DNA from: Chloroflexota bacterium
Lineage (GTDB): Bacteria > Chloroflexota > Limnocylindria > Limnocylindrales > CSP1-4
Direction of reading: 5' to 3'
Length of the DNA stretch: 5,538 bases
Assembly: GCA_017882025.1 (NCBI GenBank)
Contig: JADGQG010000128.1
Location: 1 to 5,538, forward strand
The position numbers were made by a program, and so were the translations under genes. This document shows positions 1-4,116 of this stretch, one piece after another. Under the pieces are notes generated by a model. That model made no database searches, had not been told where the DNA came from, and was given only the letters and a program-made list of their open reading frames with translations. Position 1 is the stretch's first letter. The number at the start of each line of letters is the position of its first letter.

Positions 1-405
1 CTGCAGACGCTCGAGGCGCAGGGCGTGCCGGTGAGCAGCGCGAAGCTGCAGCAGTTGCTCGGCATTACCGATGCGGAGCGCGAAACGTTCGAACGCCGGC
101 TCGCCGCGATGCAGCGCGAAGGGCAGGTCATGCGCAACCGGCGCGATGCGATCTGCCTCGTCACCCGGCTCGACCTGATCCCCGGCCGCGTGCAAGGCCA
201 TCCCGACGGCTATGGTTTCGTGATCCGCGATGATGAGGGACCTGATCTCTTTCTCGGACCGGATGAGATGCATAAGGTTTTGCACGGCGACCGCGTCGTC
301 GCGCGCGAATCGGGAATCGACCGGCGCGGCCGGCCCGAGGGCAAGATAGTCGAAGTACTGGAACGCGCCAACGAGCGCGTGGTGGGCCGCCTGCACAACG
401 AGCGC
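1..405 (+). pseudogene. rnr: Ribonuclease R, internal N-terminal fragment (truncated at both ends)
   Basis: Reading frame 1 is open from the first base and encodes part of RNase R, the processive 3'-5' exoribonuclease of RNA decay and quality control. Residues ~1-58 (counted from base 1) match the N-terminal winged-helix domain, including a segment of the ERRLAAMQREGQVMRNRR type. Residues ~62-97 match the first cold-shock/OB domain, with the signature VQGHPDGYGF and a later LHGDRVVAR. Homology continues to GKIVEVLERANERVVGRLHNER and then stops, where the family continues with a second cold-shock domain and the RNB catalytic domain. The frame runs on to a TGA at 814-816, but residues after base ~408 are arginine/proline-rich shadow sequence antisense to nothing recognisable and overlapping the next gene. 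By similarity to E. coli RNase R the fragment spans roughly residues 28-165 of ~800. It contains no catalytic residues. Sequence and base composition suggest a beta- or gammaproteobacterial source, unlike the rest of the window. Family assignment is secure; whether the truncation is biological is doubtful. Confidence 0.85.
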
Positions 406-490
406 CGACTGGCGCCGAGACCGGCGCCGAGCGCCCGGGACACGCGTCGGGCGACACGGCCCTGCCCCCGCCTGTGGCACGATTCTCCGG
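400..490. other. Junction between rnr fragment and high-GC chromosome, with short GCGCCGA repeats
   Basis: RNase R similarity ends with the LHNER codons at 391-405. From there the sequence changes to very GC-rich DNA of the kind that fills the rest of the window. The 7-mer GCGCCGA occurs three times right at the boundary (402-408, 412-418, 424-430), so the exact breakpoint cannot be placed. I see no transposase, integrase, inverted-repeat end or tRNA-type attachment site. A mis-assembly or chimeric read is the simplest reading; a real rearrangement remains possible. The rest of this stretch up to the next start codon holds no recognisable promoter or ribosome binding site. Confidence 0.6.
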
Positions 491-1300
491 ATGGCACCCC
501 GCCCGCCCAGCCGCCGCGACGCCGCGGTCGAGACGCCCGCCCGTGCATGGCTGCCCGGCGGCGACCTCGAATACACGCTCCGGCGATCCTCCCGGGCGCA
601 ACGCCTCCGGGTCACGATCGATCCGCGCCGCGGCGTGATCGCCACGGTCCCGGGCGTCCGAACCTCGGAGGCACGGGCACGCGCTCTCGTCGAGCCGTTC
701 CTCGCGGAGCGCGAAGCGTGGCTGCGCCGACACGCGGCCCGCCAGGCGGCGGCAGCCGCCGGAATCGCCGCAGCCGGGCCGGTCCGCGACGGCACGCTGC
801 TCCGCTACCGGGGTGAGCCGCACCGGGTGCGCGTCGTGGTCGGCTCGCCGGGCAGCCGCCGCTCCCACGTCGAGCGTGTCGGCGGGGACGAAGAAGATCA
901 GCTGGTCGTCACGCTCGCGGCGACCGAACGACGCCCGCTCCCGGAAGTCCTCGAGGCGTGGCTGCGAGTCCGCGCGCGGGATGCGCTCGAGGCCGCGATT
1001 GCGCGCCACGCGCCGGCACTGGACGTGGCGCCCGCCCGCGTCACCGTACGCGACACGCGCAGCCGATGGGGGAGCGCGTCACGGGCGGGCCGGCTCTCGT
1101 TCTCGTGGCGGCTCGTGCTTGCGCCGCCCGGAGTCCTCGAGACGGTGGCCGTCCACGAGCTGGCGCACCTCCGCATCTTCGGCCACGGCCCGAGCTTCTG
1201 GGCGCTGGTCGCGGGCCGGATCCCCGACCACGTGGCCCAGCGGCGCTGGCTGCGGGCCCATGCCGCGGAGCTCCACGCCGCGCTCGACGTGAAAGGCTGA
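491..1300 (+). CDS. YgjP-like (COG1451/PF01863) zinc metallopeptidase family protein
   Basis: A 269-residue protein of the YgjP-like family, zinc-dependent peptidases related to SprT/WSS1-type gluzincins; the physiological substrate is generally unknown. The family landmarks appear in order: an N-terminal beta segment YTLRRSSRAQRLRVTI (residues ~28-43) followed by VIATVPG, the conserved RSRWGSAS motif with Trp193, and the zinc site HELAH at residues 222-226 with Glu223 as catalytic base. The third ligand is probably His232 in GHGPSFW, the equivalent of NHSxxFW in relatives. The C-terminal part (about P244 onward) is helical and Arg/Ala-rich. The catalytic set looks intact. There is no signal peptide or membrane segment, so it should be cytoplasmic. 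The ATG at 491 has no Shine-Dalgarno sequence in front, and the frame stays open upstream through the suspected junction, so the true start could lie in DNA that is missing here. The first ~25 residues are not conserved-looking. It converges on the tRNA gene and shares no operon with visible neighbours. Confidence 0.85.
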   Translation: MAPRPPSRRDAAVETPARAWLPGGDLEYTLRRSSRAQRLRVTIDPRRGVIATVPGVRTSEARARALVEPFLAEREAWLRRHAARQAAAAAGIAAAGPVRDGTLLRYRGEPHRVRVVVGSPGSRRSHVERVGGDEEDQLVVTLAATERRPLPEVLEAWLRVRARDALEAAIARHAPALDVAPARVTVRDTRSRWGSASRAGRLSFSWRLVLAPPGVLETVAVHELAHLRIFGHGPSFWALVAGRIPDHVAQRRWLRAHAAELHAALDVKG

Positions 1301-1328
1301 CCGGGCGACGGCGCAGCGGCCGAGGGCC

Positions 1329-1343
1329 AGTCCGCCGCGGACT
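1329..1343. terminator. Possible stem-loop after the YgjP-like gene (no U tract)
   Basis: AGTCCGC-C-GCGGACT is a perfect 7-bp inverted repeat starting 29 bases after the stop codon of the YgjP-like gene. It could act as a transcription terminator or a 3'-end RNA hairpin, but the bases that follow (tcaggcg) are not T-rich. A smaller GGGC/GCCC hairpin lies at 1372-1383. In DNA this GC-rich such repeats arise easily by chance, so the call is weak. The rest of 1301-1502 holds no gene I can support. Confidence 0.3.
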
Positions 1344-1502
1344 TCAGGCGCGCTGACCGCGTCCAGGCTTCGGGCTGCGGCCCTCGCCGCTCCCTCCCGA
1401 CTCGACGACGGAGGTCGGCGTGACGACGCCACAGGCGGCGTGAGGACGGCGGTTGTCCCAGCTGACCAGCAGGGGGTTTCGGGATGCCGATGGCGTGGGA
1501 GG

Positions 1503-1578
1503 TGGTGGAGATGAGGGGACTCGAACCCCTGACCCCCGCGATGCGAACGCGGTGCTCTTCCAGCTGAGCTACATCCCC
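1503..1578 (-). tRNA. tRNA-Ala, anticodon CGC, CCA end encoded
   Basis: On the minus strand the 76-base sequence folds as a complete cloverleaf. The acceptor stem GGGGATG pairs with CATCTCC and includes the G3-U70 wobble pair that identifies alanine tRNAs. The D arm is GCTC/GAGC with loop AGCTGGAA. The anticodon stem CCGCG/CGCGG holds the loop TTCGCAT, whose anticodon CGC (plus-strand 1543-1545) reads the alanine codon GCG. The T arm AGGGG/CCCCT has the loop TTCGAGT. The discriminator base is A (1506) and the CCA tail is encoded (1503-1505). The CGC isoacceptor suits a genome in which GCG is common. The gene stands alone, convergent with the upstream plus-strand gene and in the same direction as the regulator gene to its right. 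Confidence 0.97.
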
Positions 1579-1622
1579 ACGCGAGGCCGATCGCACGCGC
1601 TGGGGGGCGATCGCCGGGCGAG

Positions 1623-1631
1623 AGTGTAGCA
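1623..1631 (-). promoter_or_regulatory. Possible extended -10 promoter for tRNA-Ala
   Basis: On the minus strand TGCTACACT fits an extended -10 element (TGn followed by TACACT). It lies 44 bases upstream of the mature tRNA 5' end, which would give a leader of about 38 nt. No acceptable -35 hexamer is visible in the very GC-rich DNA at the expected distance, which an extended -10 can tolerate. The overlapping CGGCTC-CCG-GAGCCG hairpin (1632-1646) lies just upstream. The position is sensible, but this is a pattern call only. Confidence 0.35.
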
Positions 1632-1642
1632 CGGCTCCCGGA

Positions 1643-1666
1643 GCCGGCGGCCGGGCCGGCGGCCGG
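1643..1666. repeat. 12-bp tandem duplication of GCCGGCGGCCGG
   Basis: GCCGGCGGCCGG occurs twice back to back (1643-1654 and 1655-1666) and is followed by a further CCGG. The unit is itself nearly palindromic, so the block could form hairpins or slip in replication. It sits in the 221-base gap between the tRNA gene and the end of the regulator gene, just upstream of the putative tRNA promoter. The rest of that gap (1579-1799) holds no gene and no convincing terminator that I can see. Confidence 0.6.
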
Positions 1667-1799
1667 CCGGTGGTGAGCCAGCTGGCGGCCTCGACGCGGT
1701 CCGGGACGAGGGTCGGTTGCCGTCCTTCGGGTATGCCAGCCAAGCCGAAGAGCGACCGACTGGACGAGGCTCCGGCCAGGTGGCGGCGGTGCGCGTCCT

Positions 1800-2336
1800 C
1801 TATGCCGGCCGTCGCACCTGGTAGCGGACGATGGTCTTCTGCTTGGCGGCACCCGGCCGCGAGAGGTAGATCTCCTCGTGCGGGCCGGCGATCTCCAGCC
1901 CCTGCTCCGCGATGAACGCGTGGAGCTTCTCGATGGTCGGCTCCTCCTCCGCGTATGTCCCGAGGTGCAGGACCTGCGCGACGCTTCCGTATTCCCAGGT
2001 CTCGATGACGACGGGGACGGCCGGGTCCTTCTGGGTCACCTCGGTCGTGCCGTCCGGGAGCGGCAGCGCCCACGCCGCCGTCCACTCGGAGCGGGGGACC
2101 GCGCGCCAGTCGGGTCCGTTGAACCAGCGGGCGCAGGGTGGCTCGACCGCGAACGTGATGCCCTGCTTCTTGAGGGCGAACTTCAGGGCGTAGGCGGCGC
2201 CATACAGCGCGGGGAAGGCTCGCGCCCCGGTCTCGGCCGGATCGCCGGTGGTTCGGACCACGGCCATGGTGCGCGCGGGCAGCGTGGTGATCTGGGGCTC
2301 GAACGCCTTCATCCGGGCAGGGGCGGTGGACGGCAT
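1800..2336 (-). CDS. Probable internally initiated GyrI-like domain protein (same frame as the fusion)
   Basis: The in-frame ATG at 2336 (codon 193 of the fusion) begins a 178-residue protein that corresponds to a full-length stand-alone GyrI-like protein of the COG4832 type. It is preceded by AGGAGG with 7 bases between the SD and the ATG, the best ribosome binding site in the window, although nothing requires such a sequence inside a coding region. The linker codons at this point (ACA, GGA, GGA) are unusual for this GC3-rich DNA, which fits selection for the SD rather than for the protein. The free domain would be cytoplasmic and could buffer or hydrolyse the ligand sensed by the fusion, or bind the same partner. 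Production of the short form is inferred, not shown. If the linker is really a lost stop codon or a sequencing error, this would instead be an ordinary second gene of a padR-gyrI pair. Confidence 0.6.
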   Translation of the reverse strand: MPSTAPARMKAFEPQITTLPARTMAVVRTTGDPAETGARAFPALYGAAYALKFALKKQGITFAVEPPCARWFNGPDWRAVPRSEWTAAWALPLPDGTTEVTQKDPAVPVVIETWEYGSVAQVLHLGTYAEEEPTIEKLHAFIAEQGLEIAGPHEEIYLSRPGAAKQKTIVRYQVRRPA

Positions 2337-2912
2337 GGGGCTTCCTCCTGTGTTGGGGGGCGAAACCGGAGATTCGGTCGAGACCCGGTCGATGAAGTCG
2401 GTGACCCAGGCGTGTTCCGCCTTGATCAGCGCGATGCCATGGTCGAAGAGCGCGTCGGCGAACCAGGGGAGGGGAGCCTGAGCGCGGCGTTGGGCCGCGA
2501 GCTCGCTGTGGCGGGACTCGAGGGCGGTCGCATAGGCGGCGAGCGCGGCGGTCGCCTCGGCGGTCGGGATGCCGGCGAGGTGGGCGAGTCCGAGGAGGAA
2601 TGGCCGATCGACGGCGACGGGCGTGGAGAGCGCAGCGAGCGTGGCCGCGCGCCACGCGCCATGGCCGGCCGGCGTGACGGTGTGCACCCGCCGGGAGGGG
2701 CCGCGACCGGCCGCCGGCACCGCTTTCGCGGTAACGAGGCCGGCCTGTTCGAGGCGGCCCAGGACGTAGTAGATGGACGAGAAGCCGAGGTCCGTCCATT
2801 CGCGCATGCCGCGCTCGGTGATGACCTGTTCGATCTCGTAGCCGTGGCGCGGCTGCTCGACGAGGAGGCCCAGGATCGCGAGCTCGGCGTTGGTGATGGA
2901 ACGGGGGATCAT
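1800..2912 (-). CDS. PadR-family transcriptional regulator fused to a GyrI-like ligand-binding domain
   Basis: A 370-residue two-domain protein. Residues 1-~80 are a PadR winged helix: AELAILGLLVEQPRHGYEI (residues 9-27), then the recognition segment SSIYYVLGRLEQAGLV (45-60) and a wing of RGPSRRVHTVTPAG type. Residues ~85-180 form the helical C-terminal dimerisation region of longer PadR proteins. After a short Pro/Ser/Thr linker, residues ~193-370 match stand-alone GyrI-like proteins, with the typical segments LHLGTYAEEEPTIEKLHAF and GPHEEIYLS. GyrI-like domains bind small molecules, and some hydrolyse DNA-alkylating cyclopropanoids; the ligand here is unknown. I place the start at ATG 2912 because the PadR domain begins there and a -10 hexamer sits exactly at leaderless spacing. 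An upstream in-frame ATG (3011) would add 33 residues unlike any PadR N-terminus and would begin inside the SOS box. Oddity: a strong internal ribosome binding site at the domain junction suggests a second product. The alternative is two ancestral genes joined by stop-codon loss. Confidence 0.85.
   Translation of the reverse strand: MIPRSITNAELAILGLLVEQPRHGYEIEQVITERGMREWTDLGFSSIYYVLGRLEQAGLVTAKAVPAAGRGPSRRVHTVTPAGHGAWRAATLAALSTPVAVDRPFLLGLAHLAGIPTAEATAALAAYATALESRHSELAAQRRAQAPLPWFADALFDHGIALIKAEHAWVTDFIDRVSTESPVSPPNTGGSPMPSTAPARMKAFEPQITTLPARTMAVVRTTGDPAETGARAFPALYGAAYALKFALKKQGITFAVEPPCARWFNGPDWRAVPRSEWTAAWALPLPDGTTEVTQKDPAVPVVIETWEYGSVAQVLHLGTYAEEEPTIEKLHAFIAEQGLEIAGPHEEIYLSRPGAAKQKTIVRYQVRRPA
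2344..2349 (-). promoter_or_regulatory. Strong internal Shine-Dalgarno AGGAGG at the PadR/GyrI boundary
   Basis: CCTCCT on the plus strand gives AGGAGG on the minus strand, 7 bases before the in-frame ATG at 2336. This is the consensus anti-16S match at optimal spacing. The other starts in the window, apart from the DUF6504 gene, have no recognisable SD at all, which makes this one stand out. Confidence 0.8.
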
Positions 2913-2919
2913 GGGCAGT

Positions 2920-2925
2920 ATTCTA
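2920..2925 (-). promoter_or_regulatory. -10 element of a leaderless promoter for the PadR-GyrI gene
   Basis: The minus strand reads TAGAAT followed by 7 bases and then the ATG at 2912, so transcription would start at or next to the A of the start codon. There is no Shine-Dalgarno sequence upstream. Together these are the hallmarks of a leaderless mRNA, common in Actinomycetota and other high-GC bacteria. The -35 position for a 17-bp spacer (2943-2948) does not resemble TTGACA and lies inside the inverted repeat at 2940-2968. Confidence 0.6.
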
Positions 2926-2939
2926 GCGCTGGAGTAAAT

Positions 2940-2968
2940 ACGCGCAGAGCCATTTCGGCAGTGCGCGT
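2940..2968. promoter_or_regulatory. Concentric inverted repeat, candidate regulator-binding site
   Basis: ACGCGCA (2940-2946) and TGCGCGT (2962-2968) are exact inverted copies. Inside them GCC (2949-2951) and GGC (2957-2959) form a second pair around the same centre (2954). This interrupted 29-bp dyad covers the -35 position of the regulator's promoter, where a dimeric repressor would block it, so autoregulation by the PadR protein is the natural guess. A smaller dyad GGGAA-GG-TTCCC (2969-2980) follows directly. The binding protein is not shown by the sequence. Confidence 0.5.
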
Positions 2969-2982
2969 GGGAAGGTTCCCTC

Positions 2983-3011
2983 TTCCAATCATAGAACAGA
3001 TGTTCTATCAT
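2983..3011 (+). promoter_or_regulatory. Promoter of the imuA-imuB operon
   Basis: A TATCAT hexamer (3006-3011) fits the -10 consensus and is 10 bases from the imuA ATG. A weak -35 candidate TTCCAA (2983-2988) lies 17 bp upstream. Transcription would start around 3018, giving a leader of only a few bases, so the mRNA would be leaderless or nearly so; no SD is present. The SOS dyad fills the spacer and touches the -10, so a bound repressor would exclude RNA polymerase. Confidence 0.5.
2991..3008. promoter_or_regulatory. LexA/SOS box (GAAC-N4-GTTC type)
   Basis: ATAGAACAGATGTTCTAT is an 18-bp dyad with perfect 8-bp arms and a 2-base centre. Its core GAAC-AGAT-GTTC (2994-3005) is the LexA (DinR) operator found in Firmicutes, Actinomycetota and Chloroflexota. 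It lies inside the imuA promoter, 14 bases before the imuA start codon, and imuAB genes are classic SOS genes. It is also conspicuously AT-rich for this window. PadR proteins can bind AT-rich dyads too, so binding by the neighbouring regulator is the main alternative. Confidence 0.85.
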
Positions 3012-3021
3012 TTAGAGTCCG

Positions 3022-4116
3022 ATGGAGCGTCACGCCGATCCCGCCCGCGCCCTTGCCAGCCTTCGCGAACGGTGGGGCACGGCTGCGCCGCGACGCGGGC
3101 TGGAGGTGTTCGGGGCGCTCGCCGCCGCGCCGCGCCCGCGACCGATCGCGGCCCCGGGTGCCACGATCCCGACCGGGTTCGCGGAACTCGACGCGCTGCT
3201 GGTGGGGGGTGGTCTCCCGCGCCCGGGCACGGTTGCGCTCGCGGGAGTGGGCTCGAGTGGCTCCACCACCCTCGCCATGCGGGCGCTCGCGGGAGCACAG
3301 GATGCCGGTGCCCTCGCCGCGTGGGTGGACCTCCCGCGCGCGCTCGACCCGGTCGAGGCGGTGGCCCGCGGCGTCCGTCTCGAGTGGCTCGCGGTCCTGG
3401 TCCCGGATGACCCGGCCGAGGCGCTCGCGATGGCCGGCACGCTGCTCCAGGCGCGCGCGGTCGACATCCTGGTGCTGGACCTGGGGACGGCGCGCGCGGA
3501 GCGGCCAGTGCGCGCGCGGCGGCCGGCACCGATCACGCCGGCAGTCCCCATGGTCCCGGCCCGGCGCAGCCCGCGCTCCCCCAACCTCGCCGACCAGCTG
3601 GCTCGACTGGTCGCGTTCGCCCGGCGGGCCGGCGCGCTCCTTCTCGTCCTCGAGCCGGCCGACACCCCCGCGCCGCTCCGGGCCGCGCTCGACGAGGGTG
3701 CCGGCCTGCGCCTGGAGCTCCGGCGGAGCGGCTGGGTCCGGCTGGGTCGCGAGGTCGTGGGACAGCGGACGGAGGTCCGCGTCGCGAAGGACCACCGCGG
3801 GGCGCCGGACCGGCGGACCACGCTCCGGATCCTCTACGCGGAGGGCGGGCCGCGGGACCGCTGCCTGGCCCGCGATGAGCTCCTGGTGGAGGAGCCCGTC
3901 GCGGGGGCGCCGCCCGGCATCCTCCGGCGGGGCGCCGTCACCTTCCTCGAGCCCACCTCCGCCGTCCCACCTCGACCGCAGCACGAGCCCCACCCATCGA
4001 CCGATGCGACTCCTCCATCTCTCCTGGCCACATCTCGCGCTTCGACTCGCCCGGCAGCGGCCGCCCGGGAACCTGCCCGACGGACCGCTGATCCTCGGCG
4101 GGCAGCCGTGGGATGA
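3022..4116 (+). CDS. imuA: ImuA-type RecA-like mutasome protein with degenerate Walker A
   Basis: A 364-residue protein with a RecA-like core. An N-terminal helical part precedes the motif TIPTGFAELDALLVGGGLPRPG (48-69), the usual lead-in of RecA/ImuA proteins. The P-loop follows as GVGSSGSTTLA (75-85), with Ser81 (codon TCC at 3262) where RecA has the essential lysine. A Walker B-like strand VDILVLDLG lies at 147-155, and LVAFARRAGALLLVLEP at 196-212 corresponds to the strand and helix before the RecA DNA-binding loop. ImuA-family proteins partner ImuB and DnaE2 in damage-induced mutagenic translesion synthesis. The first gene of the SOS-controlled operon, its ATG is 14 bases after the SOS dyad and has no SD. 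Residues ~311-364 are Pro/Ala/Ser/Arg-rich, look unstructured, and overlap imuB by 113 bases, so this tail may be a recent read-through. The family name rests on fold plus context; without imuB next to it I would call it only RecA-like. Confidence 0.78.
   Translation: MERHADPARALASLRERWGTAAPRRGLEVFGALAAAPRPRPIAAPGATIPTGFAELDALLVGGGLPRPGTVALAGVGSSGSTTLAMRALAGAQDAGALAAWVDLPRALDPVEAVARGVRLEWLAVLVPDDPAEALAMAGTLLQARAVDILVLDLGTARAERPVRARRPAPITPAVPMVPARRSPRSPNLADQLARLVAFARRAGALLLVLEPADTPAPLRAALDEGAGLRLELRRSGWVRLGREVVGQRTEVRVAKDHRGAPDRRTTLRILYAEGGPRDRCLARDELLVEEPVAGAPPGILRRGAVTFLEPTSAVPPRPQHEPHPSTDATPPSLLATSRASTRPAAAAREPARRTADPRRAAVG

Noticed and set aside
409..816. Continuation of the RNase R frame to the TGA at 814-816
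   Set aside because: Residues after the LHNER segment lose all RNase R similarity and are a shadow of the YgjP-like gene in another frame.
898..2799. Long minus-strand open frame (633 codons) across the YgjP-like gene, tRNA and regulator
   Set aside because: It runs through the tRNA gene, where it yields the well-known phantom peptide of the DVAQLEEHRV/GSSPLIS type, and is a frame shadow of two supported genes. The high GC content removes stop codons.
2913..3011. Upstream start of the PadR gene at ATG 3011
   Set aside because: The extra 33 residues do not resemble a PadR N-terminus and would be encoded by the -10 element and SOS dyad. ATG 2912 fits both the domain boundary and the leaderless -10 spacing.
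1878..3410. Plus-strand open frame (510 codons) opposite the regulator gene and into imuA
   Set aside because: It crosses the divergent control region and the SOS box and shows no protein family. It is antisense to clear PadR and GyrI motifs.
3053..4003. Upstream extension of the imuB frame to 3053
   Set aside because: This part is Arg/Ser/Pro-rich shadow of imuA; Y-family similarity begins only at ATG 4004.
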